Source: Phormidium tenue FACHB-1052 (GTDB taxonomy: Bacteria; Cyanobacteriota; Cyanobacteriia; Phormidesmidales; Phormidesmidaceae). Taken from it: a DNA stretch of 64,000 nucleotides. Each line of letters begins with the position of its first letter. Within the stretch, counting starts at the first letter, position 1. Position numbers and translations under genes: made by a program. Of the stretch, positions 30,466 to 39,104 are shown piece after piece. The notes beneath the pieces are model-generated. The model saw nothing but the letters and a program-made list of their open reading frames with translations. It did not search any database and had not been told where the DNA came from. Location: assembly GCF_014696675.1 (NCBI RefSeq), contig NZ_JACJQN010000017.1:87798-151797 (forward strand), read 5' to 3'.

Positions 30466-32031
30466 CTATCGCCGCCGTAGCCACATCAGCACAGCTAGAC
30501 CAAGTCCGATAGCCGGCAGCACCAGCAGGGCAAATACCCCGAGACCAATCTGCTGCTGCACCGTCAGGGTAATGCGGCGGTTGGTGACTTCGCGGGGGCG
30601 AATGGAGAGGGTGGCGTCGGTCTGCTGCCCCAGCCAGCTCACGGCATTGAGAAAGACATCGCCATTGAGCTGCTGCTCAAAGAGGCCATCGGTGGCAAAG
30701 GTGGCGTTGCCAATCACGACTAGACGCGACTCCGGTGGCGGTTCACCTTCGGCGGGGGTCGCTCCTTCGACCGGGCGACTGAGGGCAACCCCAAGGGTGT
30801 AGGGGCCAGAGGGCGGCGCGTTTTCGTCGTATTGCAGCTCGCCTTCGGTGGAAAGGGCCTCGGCCCGGCTTTGGGGATTGCTCTGCAAAATAGGCGTTGC
30901 CGTGACCCCCGGCACCTCTTCGACATTGACGGGGCGCACCAGCGGAAAGAACGATCGCCCGCCGGTAAAGTCGCGGGTGATGGGGTGGTCGCCGAAGTCG
31001 GTGACTAAGGGGGCGGCGGGGCCGAGGCCAACGAGTTGCCCACTGCCGGAAGTATCCAGCACAATGCGGTCGTCGAGGGTGATGCCCCAGGGGTCGAGCA
31101 GGGTGTCGAGGCCAGGACTGGTGCGCGGATCGATCAGCAGCATGAGGCTGCCACCGCCATTGAGATAGGTTTGCAGCGCGTTAACTTCAGGCTCAAAGAA
31201 TTCGGCGGCAGGACCAGCCACCACCACCACGCTGGCATCCTCGGGCACTGTGCTGGTTTGAGAAAGGTCGAGGGGCTGCACCACGGCGCTTTTGTCTTCG
31301 AGGGCGGTGGCGGCCTGCAAAAAGCCGGTGTCGCTGCCGTCGATGGTGAACTCCTGGTGGCCCTGGGTGAAGTAGACGGTGAGGGGGCGAGCGCTCACCA
31401 CCTGATCGAGCGCATTGGTCAATGTGCGCTCCGACAGCCGCTCGCTGGGGCCAACGTTCTGCAAAAAGCGGCGGGTCTCGCCACTTTCTACAAACACCAT
31501 GCCCGTTTGGGTAGCGCCGAATTCCTGGGCTTGACGGGGGTCGTTGTAGGGGTTGACGTAGTCAAAGGTAAACTGCGGCCCGGCCTGGCGGTAGCTTTCG
31601 AGCAGCTGGCGGTCCTGGGGGTTGGGCAGCGGGTCGAAGACGACGATGCGAGTGGGGTTTTCTAGGGTCTGTACTACCTGTTGCGACTGGGGAGCCAGGG
31701 TAAAGATTTGGTTCTCGGTGAGGTCTACTCGGCTGGCATAGCGCACTGCCAAAAAGTTCACCAAGCCCAGAATGGCCAGCACCGCCAGAGTAGAGATCAG
31801 AGCGTTGGCCCCCGCCTCGGTGGAGCGCTGCGCCCAAAACCGACCCTGCCCGTAGTTGCCCAGCACCAGCCCAAGCAAGAGTAGGCCAATGCCCCCAATC
31901 AGTAGTCCTGCGGGCAACAGCGTCCACCCGGCGACAATACCGGCAATTAACCCCGCCGTCACCAGAGCTAGCCCCGGAAAAGCCAGGTATTTCAAATACT
32001 TTTGGTAGGCCGCCAACGATTTCATCGCCAT
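30466..32031 (-). CDS. Gldg-family ABC transporter auxiliary protein
   Basis: 521 residues. Three hydrophobic segments near the N-terminus (about 15-35, 38-58, 75-100) precede a large external domain of the GldG/DUF4350 type (about 110-485), with LTFTLAPQSQ-like and VVFDPLPNPQDRQLLESY regions. A final TM helix and an RRR end follow. In gliding bacteria GldG works with GldA and GldF. Here it lies downstream of a matching permease and ATPase, all on the minus strand. Substrate unknown. Confidence 0.86.
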   Translation of the reverse strand: MAMKSLAAYQKYLKYLAFPGLALVTAGLIAGIVAGWTLLPAGLLIGGIGLLLLGLVLGNYGQGRFWAQRSTEAGANALISTLAVLAILGLVNFLAVRYASRVDLTENQIFTLAPQSQQVVQTLENPTRIVVFDPLPNPQDRQLLESYRQAGPQFTFDYVNPYNDPRQAQEFGATQTGMVFVESGETRRFLQNVGPSERLSERTLTNALDQVVSARPLTVYFTQGHQEFTIDGSDTGFLQAATALEDKSAVVQPLDLSQTSTVPEDASVVVVAGPAAEFFEPEVNALQTYLNGGGSLMLLIDPRTSPGLDTLLDPWGITLDDRIVLDTSGSGQLVGLGPAAPLVTDFGDHPITRDFTGGRSFFPLVRPVNVEEVPGVTATPILQSNPQSRAEALSTEGELQYDENAPPSGPYTLGVALSRPVEGATPAEGEPPPESRLVVIGNATFATDGLFEQQLNGDVFLNAVSWLGQQTDATLSIRPREVTNRRITLTVQQQIGLGVFALLVLPAIGLGLAVLMWLRRR

Positions 32032-32077
32032 TACTCGCTACTACTAACCTGCTGACGTTAACTGGACTGATTGGACA

Positions 32078-32890
32078 CTATGACCGCTGGAACCGGAGCG
32101 TTTCGATGGACTGAGCCGTGAGATACAGCCCCAGCCCGATGAATGAGAGAAACAGCACCAGGCCACCGGTGTCGAAAATGCCTTCGGTAAAGTCGGTGAA
32201 ATGCTTAAGTAGGGATAGATGGGCGATCGCGCTACCCACCACCCCTGGCAGCCCCTGAGCCACCGCATCCACCAGCCACAGCAGCAAGATCAGCGCAAAG
32301 GTCATAATCGCCGCCAGCACGGTGCTCTCCGTTAGCGACGAGATGAACATGCCGAGGGCCAATACGCTGGCTGCCATCAGCACTAGCCCAAGGTGCGACA
32401 ACAAAAATACTCCTGACCCCGTGGGCGGAGTCGCAGCCCCTAGGGCGATCGACTGGCACACCATCAGCGGCAGTACCATCGCAATATAGAAGCTCACCAC
32501 TGCCAGCAGCTTGCCCAGGGCTACCGCCCAGTTGGTGACGGGTGACGTGGCCAGCAGTTCCAGCGTGCCCTGCTTGCGCTCGTCGGCGTAGAGCCCCATG
32601 GAGAGCATCGGCAGCACAAACATCGACAGCGACCCCAGCAGCCCCACGTAGGCTTTGTTGAACTCGTAGGCCACATCAAAGGGGGGCGAGGGAGGCATGC
32701 CCATCTGCACCGCCTGGTCGGCCATCGCCGCCTGGGCCAAAATGCCCTGCGGCCCCAGCAGAATCGCCACTAAGAAAAAGCCCCCCAGCAGCCAGAACAC
32801 GGCGGCAATGATATACGGCAGAGGCGAGGCGAAGTAGCTTTGCAGCTCTCGCTGGTAGATGGCGAGGATGTTTTTGAAGAGAAGGGTCAT
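32078..32890 (-). CDS. ABC transporter permease, ABC-2/GldF type
   Basis: 270 residues with about six TM helices and the ABC-2 motif region ERKQGTLELLATSPVTNWA. Encoded 46 bases upstream of the Gldg-family gene and downstream of the ATPase, so the order is ATPase, permease, auxiliary. The start ATG (MTLLFKNILAIYQRELQSYFASPLPYI) is followed by the typical first amphipathic helix. A purine-rich repeat (about 32890-32990) fills the gap to the ATPase gene. Confidence 0.88.
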   Translation of the reverse strand: MTLLFKNILAIYQRELQSYFASPLPYIIAAVFWLLGGFFLVAILLGPQGILAQAAMADQAVQMGMPPSPPFDVAYEFNKAYVGLLGSLSMFVLPMLSMGLYADERKQGTLELLATSPVTNWAVALGKLLAVVSFYIAMVLPLMVCQSIALGAATPPTGSGVFLLSHLGLVLMAASVLALGMFISSLTESTVLAAIMTFALILLLWLVDAVAQGLPGVVGSAIAHLSLLKHFTDFTEGIFDTGGLVLFLSFIGLGLYLTAQSIETLRFQRS

Positions 32891-32996
32891 GGGCGGGGAG
32901 AGGGGATGGGTGGATGGGGAGGGGAGTGGGAGTGTGGATGGGTAGGGGGTGAGGAGATGAGGGAGGTGGGGAGGATGGGGGGAAACCCAAAAACTA
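32891..32996. repeat. Purine-rich GGGGAGATGGG-type repeat between ABC genes
   Basis: About 105 bases of degenerate GGATGGGTGGATGGGGAGG units. On the opposite strand it matches the CCCCATCTCC family found inside the U32 gene and in other gaps. It interrupts the ATPase-permease junction but leaves both genes intact. Confidence 0.6.
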
Positions 32997-33002
32997 AAAG
33001 GG

Positions 33003-34025
33003 TTAGGTCTCGAATTCTTCTGGCGTTGGCTCGACTGTGGGGAGTTCAGCGAGGGCTTCGGGCGTTGCTGTTGCTCCCGTAGCGGGTTCGGTGGTGGTGA
33101 GGTTGAGGAAGACGTCTTCGAGGGTGGCTTGCTGGCGGCGGAGTTCGTGGAGTTCGAGACCGGCGTTGACGAGGGCGGCAGACATAATAGCTCCCAAAGC
33201 GCGATCGGCGTCTGCGCTCACCCGCAGCCGGTGATGATACTCCGGCAGGTGCTCTGGCCCCAGTAAAGTCACCTGGCGCACGGGGGATAGCTCAGTTAAC
33301 AAGCGCTGGGCTCTGTCCACATCCCCTTTGATCTCCAGTTCATAGGCGGCTTCGCCAGAGAGACGGGTGGTGAGGTTGTCGGGGGTGTCGGTGGCGACGA
33401 CCTGACCCCGGTTGATGATGGTGACGCGATCGCAGGTCATGCTCACCTCCGGCAAAATGTGGGTGGAGAGAATGATGGTGTGGCTACCCGCCAGCCCTTT
33501 GATCAGCTGCCGCACCTCGTTGATCTGGCGCGGATCCAAACCCACCGTCGGCTCATCCAAAATAATCACTGGCGGGTCGTGAATGATGGCCTGGGCAATG
33601 CCCACCCGCTGTCGGTAACCCTTCGACAACTTGCGAATCAGCACCTTGCGCTTGTCAGTTAAACCGCAGTGATCCATGGCAATGTCGGCCCGCTTTTGAC
33701 GCAGATCGGCGGGCACGCCCTTAATTTTGGCCACAAAGTTGAGAAAACCCTGCACCGTCATATCGGGATATAGCGGCGGCGACTCGGGCAGGTAGCCAAT
33801 CCGCTGTCGCACCGCCATCGAGTTGGTATGCACGTCGTACCCGGCCACGCGGGCCGTGCCTTCAGATGCTGGCAAGTACCCTGCCAAAATTCGCATGGTG
33901 GTGGTTTTACCCGCCCCATTCGGCCCCAAAAAGCCGAGAATCTCCCCAGGCTGTGCCCCAAAGGTGATGTCTTGAATGGCTGTGGTAGACCCGTAGGTCT
34001 TACTCAAATGCTCAACTTCAATCAT
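33003..34025 (-). CDS. ABC transporter ATP-binding protein, GldA/CcmA type
   Basis: 340 residues. Walker A GPNGAGKTT (about 36-44), signature LSKGYRQRVGIAQA, Walker B VIILDEPTVGLDP and an H-loop at ILSTHILPEV. A C-terminal domain of about 100 residues follows, as in DUF4162-type drug/export ATPases. It is the first gene of the ATPase-permease-Gldg operon. Intact. Confidence 0.93.
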   Translation of the reverse strand: MIEVEHLSKTYGSTTAIQDITFGAQPGEILGFLGPNGAGKTTTMRILAGYLPASEGTARVAGYDVHTNSMAVRQRIGYLPESPPLYPDMTVQGFLNFVAKIKGVPADLRQKRADIAMDHCGLTDKRKVLIRKLSKGYRQRVGIAQAIIHDPPVIILDEPTVGLDPRQINEVRQLIKGLAGSHTIILSTHILPEVSMTCDRVTIINRGQVVATDTPDNLTTRLSGEAAYELEIKGDVDRAQRLLTELSPVRQVTLLGPEHLPEYHHRLRVSADADRALGAIMSAALVNAGLELHELRRQQATLEDVFLNLTTTEPATGATATPEALAELPTVEPTPEEFET

Positions 34026-34211
34026 GGGTGTAAAATCGCCAGCAAACCAGTGGATATTGTACTGCTGATTACAGTAGCGATTTTTCCTTCCATTGCGTTT
34101 AAGTGACTCAATCTAATCTGTTCCCTCCTACCTTCCCCATCTCCCTCACCCTGCGCTCGCTACCCTCTACTACAATGGCCGAATCCATTGGGCCAAAGGC
34201 CGTAGCTTAGA

Positions 34212-34688
34212 ATGGAACTATTCAAGCGTCAGGTGTGGATCAACTTTCTGGGCTTGCTGCCCGGCAGTCTGGTTACGATACTAGTAATCGCTATCGCGTT
34301 CCTGCGTTTTTATGACGAACAAGACTTCCGATTCCTCAGCATCGTCGCCCAGCCCCAAACCTGGAGCAACCGACTCACTGTGGCAGCCCTCCTGGCTGCA
34401 CTGGCTAATTTCGGCGTTGAGTGGAACCGTCGAAATCGAGAAGGAAACCGCGAGGCTGAAGCAGGAGAACGCGAGGCTAAAAGAGCAGAACGCGAAGCTC
34501 GCCGAGAGAGAGAAGAAGCTCGCCGAGATCGACAAGAAGCTCGACGAAATCGACAGGAAGTACGCTACCAGAAAGCTCAAATCCGATATCAACTAGACCC
34601 TAGCGAGGCAACCCGACAAGAGCTGGAAGCAGTGTTGGCAGCACTTGAAGAGTATGAGCAGACCTTGGACGACGCTCTCAGTTCCTGA
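34212..34688 (+). CDS. Membrane protein with Arg/Glu-rich coiled-coil, unknown
   Basis: 158 residues. Two hydrophobic stretches (about 8-30, 48-66) precede a long charged helix (about 70-128) built on repeats of REA/REEARR type, then a more ordered acidic C-terminus (ATRQELEAVLAALEEYEQTL). The underlying DNA repeat is unusual because the +1 frame (34312-34596) also reads as a regular Lys/Glu coiled coil. I prefer this frame because it has membrane helices and a natural C-terminus. Its last 11 bases overlap the convergent D27-like gene. Confidence 0.7.
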   Translation: MELFKRQVWINFLGLLPGSLVTILVIAIAFLRFYDEQDFRFLSIVAQPQTWSNRLTVAALLAALANFGVEWNRRNREGNREAEAGEREAKRAEREARREREEARRDRQEARRNRQEVRYQKAQIRYQLDPSEATRQELEAVLAALEEYEQTLDDALSS

Positions 34689-35358
34689 CCTTGGGGCAGG
34701 GTTGCGGATCGCGGGTCGCGAGCGAGCAGTGATCAATTAAGCAGGGCTGTTTGTAAGCATCCTCAGTCTCCAGGGGCGGCGGGGGTTGGCCAAAGATCAT
34801 TTCGCAGCTAAAGTCTTCGAAGTTTGGCACCATCGTGAGGGGAATGCCGAAGTCTTCTGTAAAGAAGCGCTGGGTGGGCAACTTGCACATGTTGACGCAC
34901 ATGCCGACGCAGCGGCTTTCATCCAGGTAGCGACACTTTTTGATGTGGACGGCGCTGCGCTGCTGGCGGATTCGTCCCTGAGCATCGGTAAATTCTACGG
35001 TCTTGACCTCGCAGGGGCCGACCAGCCACTCAAACAGCAGGGTGGCAAACCAGGCGTTGAGTTCGCAGACGAGCTGGGTGGGCGAAAACAGGTTGCGAAT
35101 CAGCCACAGCACTTGGGCGGGCACCAGCGACTTGAGCACCACAGCAACGAGCGCCTGCTGCTGCTGGGCATTGCGCCCCTGCATGATCTGGGTGGATAAA
35201 TCGACAAAGCCGTCGTAGCCGCTGCGGGTAGTGTCTTTTCCCACAGCCTTGGCCATCTTGCGGCTAAACAGCCAGATGAACAGGCGATCGCCCACACTAT
35301 CCTGATAAACCGCTTTTTCTGAGGTGGGGCCAAGGCCCGTGGCCGGGGGCGATGCCAT
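34678..35358 (-). CDS. Beta-carotene isomerase D27-like protein (DUF4033)
   Basis: 226 residues. The C-terminal half carries the DUF4033 pattern of plant DWARF27: KKCRYLDESRCVGMCVNMCK, then PTQRFF, FGIPLTMVPNFEDFSCEMIF and PPPPLE. Cysteines in CRYLDESRCVGMCVNMC and in the tail (CLIDHC, CPKV) are numerous, as in D27, an iron-dependent all-trans/9-cis carotene isomerase. Cyanobacterial homologues exist, and their product is generally not strigolactone, so carotenoid isomerisation is the safe inference. No plastid-type transit peptide. It is 72 bases downstream of the ABC exporter gene on the same strand. Confidence 0.87.
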   Translation of the reverse strand: MASPPATGLGPTSEKAVYQDSVGDRLFIWLFSRKMAKAVGKDTTRSGYDGFVDLSTQIMQGRNAQQQQALVAVVLKSLVPAQVLWLIRNLFSPTQLVCELNAWFATLLFEWLVGPCEVKTVEFTDAQGRIRQQRSAVHIKKCRYLDESRCVGMCVNMCKLPTQRFFTEDFGIPLTMVPNFEDFSCEMIFGQPPPPLETEDAYKQPCLIDHCSLATRDPQPCPKVRN

Positions 35359-35430
35359 GGTAAACCAGGAATAATTACTTACTCCAGATTAATACTTGAG
35401 TGGGCGGAGTGACAGGAGCGGGTGAATTCT

Positions 35431-37191
35431 CTACCCCTGGCTGCTGCCCGCAAACTGCTGGGCGTAGAACTGGGCGTAGCGGCTCTGGTTGGCCAGCAGT
35501 TCGCTGTGGGTGCCCGCTTCAATCACCTGGCCCTTTTCCATCACCAGAATGCGATCGGCATCGCGCACGGTGGCTAGCCGGTGGGCGATGATAAAGACGG
35601 TGCGATCGCTCATCAACCGCTCCAGCGCCTCCTGCACTAACGCTTCAGACTCGGCATCCAGGGCTGATGTCGCCTCATCCAAGATCAAAATGCGGGGGTT
35701 GAGCAGGACGGCCCGGGCGATCGCCACCCGCTGCCGCTGCCCCCCCGAGAGATTCACGCCCCGTTCCCCCATCCAGGTGTAGTAGCCCTGGGAAAACTGG
35801 CTGATGAAGTCGTGGGCGTTGGCAATGCGGGCCGCCGCTTCGACTGCTTCGATGTCAAAGTCTTTTTGGCCAAAGGCAATATTTTGGGCGATCGTGCCCG
35901 AAAACAGCGTTGTCTCCTGGGGCACAATGCCGATCTGTCGCCGCAGGCTGCGCAGGGTGACGGTAGCCACATCCACATCGTCAATGAAAATCTGGCCGGC
36001 CTGGGGGTCGTAGAACCGGGGCAGCAGGTTGACCAGAGTGGATTTGCCCGCGCCGGAGGAGCCTACCAGGGCAATTTTTTCGCCGGGGAGAGCCAGCAGG
36101 TCGAGATTTCGCAGTACGGGTTCGTCGGCTTCGTAGCCAAAGGTGACGTTGCGATACTCAACTCGCCCGGTGACCTTGGGCAGGTCGGTGGCGGTGGGCA
36201 GCTCCCGCACTGCCGGTTCGATATTGAGCAGCTCAATGACGCGATCGACAGAGGCTTCCCCCTGCTTAAATTCGCCGTAGTTAATGATGACGTGGTTGAC
36301 CGGGTCAATCAGCATCAGCGCCGCGACCACGTAGCTGCCAAAGGAAGCCCCGGTGAGATTCTCCTGGGAAATTTGCCAGGTGCCCACCAGCAAAATCAGC
36401 ATTACTACCACGGCGTAGGTAAAGCCTACCACCGGATACTGCACCGCCTGGAGCCAGGCGGCTTTGTATTTAGCCTGGCGGTTTTTTTCGGCCTCCTGGG
36501 TAAAGCGCTCGACTTCGTAGTCTTCGGCGGCAAAGGCCCGCACCAGGCGAATGCCGCTAAACACTTCGGTGACCAGCGACGAGAGGTCAGAGACCAGGTT
36601 TTGGCTGCGCCGCGAAAATTTCAGCATTTGCTCCCCAAACCAGCCCGCCAGAATGGCCAAAATGGGCACTAACACCACCGCCGTCAGGGTGAGCTGCCAG
36701 TTGAGGTAGACCATGTAGCCCAGCACCACCACCAATTGCAGCACCGAGGGTAAAAAGTCGTGGAACAGCTTTTGGACGACTTCGCCAATGCGATCGATGT
36801 CTTCGGTCAAGCGGTAGGATAAGTCCCCGGTTTGACTGCGCTCGAAGTAGGTGAGACTCAGGCGGTGGATGTGGGTGTAGACATCGCGGCGCAGATTAAA
36901 GGCAACCTCTAGAGCGGCCTTAGCCATCAGTGAGTCTTGAATATATTGGCCGATTTTTTGCAGCGCGAACCCGGCCATGGTGATGGCAATAAAGCGGGAC
37001 ACTACCGGTACATTGCCTGCCGCCAACTGCTCCAGAATATTCCCCGACAGCCAGGCCAGGATAGGCCAGAAGGAAACAAAAATAATGGTGCCCAACAGCG
37101 CCTGGGCTATAGTGCGCCACTCGCGCCGTACGTAGGGGGCAAGCGTCCAATAGTTGGAGCCTTGGGAGGGGCGCTCGGGATTCAAGGGCAA
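35431..37191 (-). CDS. ABC half-exporter (MsbA-like), fused TM and ATPase
   Basis: 586 residues, the standard size for a homodimeric type IV ABC exporter. Six TM helices span about 20-310. The ATPase carries Walker A GSSGAGKST, Q-loop VPQETTLFSG, signature LSGGQRQRVAIARAV, Walker B ILILDEATSALD and H-loop IIAHRLATV. It probably exports a lipid, peptide or drug; nothing nearby says which. Complete. Confidence 0.93.
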   Translation of the reverse strand: MPLNPERPSQGSNYWTLAPYVRREWRTIAQALLGTIIFVSFWPILAWLSGNILEQLAAGNVPVVSRFIAITMAGFALQKIGQYIQDSLMAKAALEVAFNLRRDVYTHIHRLSLTYFERSQTGDLSYRLTEDIDRIGEVVQKLFHDFLPSVLQLVVVLGYMVYLNWQLTLTAVVLVPILAILAGWFGEQMLKFSRRSQNLVSDLSSLVTEVFSGIRLVRAFAAEDYEVERFTQEAEKNRQAKYKAAWLQAVQYPVVGFTYAVVVMLILLVGTWQISQENLTGASFGSYVVAALMLIDPVNHVIINYGEFKQGEASVDRVIELLNIEPAVRELPTATDLPKVTGRVEYRNVTFGYEADEPVLRNLDLLALPGEKIALVGSSGAGKSTLVNLLPRFYDPQAGQIFIDDVDVATVTLRSLRRQIGIVPQETTLFSGTIAQNIAFGQKDFDIEAVEAAARIANAHDFISQFSQGYYTWMGERGVNLSGGQRQRVAIARAVLLNPRILILDEATSALDAESEALVQEALERLMSDRTVFIIAHRLATVRDADRILVMEKGQVIEAGTHSELLANQSRYAQFYAQQFAGSSQG

Positions 37192-37447
37192 AACCTTTGC
37201 AATGGCATACTGTTCACCACGCTACCAGGTTTAGAGTGTTCCCGGTAAGACCGCGTCTAGGGATTTGGCCAGAAAGCTTGGCCGGGGGGCGTTACGTCCC
37301 CTGATTGGAATTCTCAATGGGGATGAGCTGGAATAATTCTTAGGCCAGAGCGGCATTTGGGGGCCGCTGCCCATTCGCTCAGCGTGTATCGTCTGCCTGG
37401 CGGGGCAAGGCACTACAATCGACCCATGGCCTACGTTTGGGGAATAT

Positions 37448-38056
37448 GTGCCGATGCCCACGGTTATTGTTGCCACCGGAAATCCCGGCAAGCTAAAAGA
37501 GATGCAGGTGTATCTGGGTGAGCTGGGCTGGGAGCTTCAGCTGAAACCCGATGCGATTGATATAGAAGAGACCGGCACCACGTTTTTAGAAAATGCGCGG
37601 CTTAAGGCGGCTGGGGTCGCCAAGGCCTTGGGCCAGTGGGCGATCGCCGATGACTCGGGCTTAGAAGTCCACGCCCTCGGCGGTGCCCCCGGCATCTACT
37701 CGGCCCGCTACGCCGACAGCGATGCGGCCAGAATCGATCGCCTGCTGAAGGAATTGGCCGAAGCTATCGGGGGACAAAGCGATTCCGGCACCGATCGCAG
37801 CGCCCAGTTTGTCTGCGCCCTAGCCCTGGCCAACCCCCAAGGCGACATCGTGCTTGAAACAGAGGGGATCTGCCACGGCGAGATCTTGCTGGCCCCCCGT
37901 GGCGCTGGGGGCTTTGGCTACGACCCGATCTTTTATATTCCTGCCCTGGGCAAGAGCTTTGCTGAGATGTCGCCCGAGCAAAAGGATGCCAACAGCCATC
38001 GGGGCATTGCCTTTGGCCAACTGATGCCCGCTTTAAAGCAGTTAACCCCAGGATGA
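37448..38056 (+). CDS. rdgB: XTP/dITP pyrophosphatase (RdgB/HAM1)
   Basis: 202 residues. The GTG at 37448 has GGGGA 5 bases upstream; the ATG at 37454 is an alternative. Signature VIVATGNPGKLKEMQ (about 6-20) and DDSGLEVHALGGAPGIYSARYA define the family, which removes deaminated purine nucleoside triphosphates from the pool. The terminal KSFAEMSPEQKDANSHRGIA is also standard. A hairpin (AGGATGACC / GGTCATCCT, 38050-38079) overlaps its stop. Confidence 0.95.
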   Translation: MPMPTVIVATGNPGKLKEMQVYLGELGWELQLKPDAIDIEETGTTFLENARLKAAGVAKALGQWAIADDSGLEVHALGGAPGIYSARYADSDAARIDRLLKELAEAIGGQSDSGTDRSAQFVCALALANPQGDIVLETEGICHGEILLAPRGAGGFGYDPIFYIPALGKSFAEMSPEQKDANSHRGIAFGQLMPALKQLTPG

Positions 38057-38079
38057 CCTAACCGGGGCTGGGTCATCCT
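38050..38079. other. Nine-bp hairpin at the rdgB stop codon
   Basis: AGGATGACC (38050-38058) pairs with GGTCATCCT (38071-38079). There is no T tract. It may act as a 3' end or processing hairpin between convergent rdgB and psbY. Confidence 0.4.
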
Positions 38080-38200
38080 AGGGTTACTGGGAACTAGGGT
38101 TGAGTGGAAACTGGTGTGCGATCGCCCCATGGGCGAGTCTTGGACTATCGCCCTGTAGAGTCGGCCTTTGACTATCGCACCCTCGTCTTGCAGGTAAATC

Positions 38201-38320
38201 CTAAGCTTCTCGGTTGAGAAAATCTTGCAGTTGACCCAGAGCAGCCCGACCAATGTTAAACACGGCCCAGCTTCCGGCCACAGCAATCGGCAGTAAAACA
38301 ACAACGACTCGCCAATCCAT
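38201..38320 (-). CDS. psbY: Photosystem II protein Y
   Basis: 39 residues, in the short-gene range. The sequence starts [20 protein letters not shown] and continues [19 protein letters not shown]. The single TM helix, the SWAVFNIG step and the QLQxFLN end are the PsbY pattern. GGAGGG lies about 9 bases before this ATG. An upstream in-frame alternative does not exist in this frame. PsbY is a peripheral PSII subunit near cytochrome b559. It is convergent with rdgB and divergent from psaA. Confidence 0.9.
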   Translation of the reverse strand: MDWRVVVVLLPIAVAGSWAVFNIGRAALGQLQDFLNREA

Positions 38321-39104
38321 CGGGCATGCCCTCCTAAAACAGTTTTACTTAAACACTTGTCACAATTTTCTCATAATGTACACCACATGGGGCGATCGCA
38401 GACCGATAGATTTCTCGATCTAAACCAAAGCCGACCGCTTCGACGCCGAGAGATCGCCTGAGTCATCGTCTCTACAGCGCCCGAGGGTTAGTTTGATCAT
38501 CCGTAGGGCGATCGCGCGGTAGCTGCTCCTGATTGAGGTGTCTCGTTATACATAGGCAGGTCAGCCATTAGGGCAAGAGGACTGAGAGCCTGGGCGCGGT
38601 CGTCGCTGAAACTCGCTTGGGATGTGCCTTCTAATCCATTTCTAACTTATTAAGTCGTTGAAGGAAATAGAGGGCTGCGATCGCCCGCAAAAATCCTCTG
38701 AACGCAAGAAATAAAAATGTTGCAAACTACCCGTTTCCTGGGTCTGAAAAACTATTTGAATTTAATTTTCTCAGAGTTATTAACTTGTGAAAATTTCCCT
38801 TACCAAGAGCGGCGGTGATTCTGTAGTTTGTTACTTAACCTGTCGTAGCCCTGAAAATCTAAAGCCCTATGGGGTAGTTCTCAGACCGGCTTAAAACTTT
38901 CTAGGGACTAGGCTGTTAAGCGCTGTAAACCTGATGCTTAGGCGTCTTCCTTGGCCTTCCAGCGGAGAGCGTTTGGGTCTCAGGTGGCTTGTAATGCCTG
39001 AAATGGCTTATTTAAGCTTTCTATAGACTCAGGTTATAGCCGTCTATTGAGTAGGAAGCGCCTTTATCCGCTCTGTATTTTCGAGTAGAAGAGAGGAGAG
39101 TCCC
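38321..39104. promoter_or_regulatory. Long leader/promoter region between psbY and psaA
   Basis: 784 bases with no convincing gene. It must hold the psbY promoter on one side and the psaA promoter and leader on the other. It contains AT-rich blocks at 38710-38780 and several GCGATCGC-type sites at the psbY end. Light-response elements for psaAB are expected here from other cyanobacteria, but I could not match a specific one. AGAGAGGAGAG about 8 bases before the psaA ATG is its ribosome site. Confidence 0.5.

Noticed and set aside
38706..38817. Short frame of 33 codons upstream of psaA (MLQTTRFLGLKNYLNLIF)
   Set aside because: No convincing ribosome site, and it does not match any small photosystem or cytochrome subunit I know.
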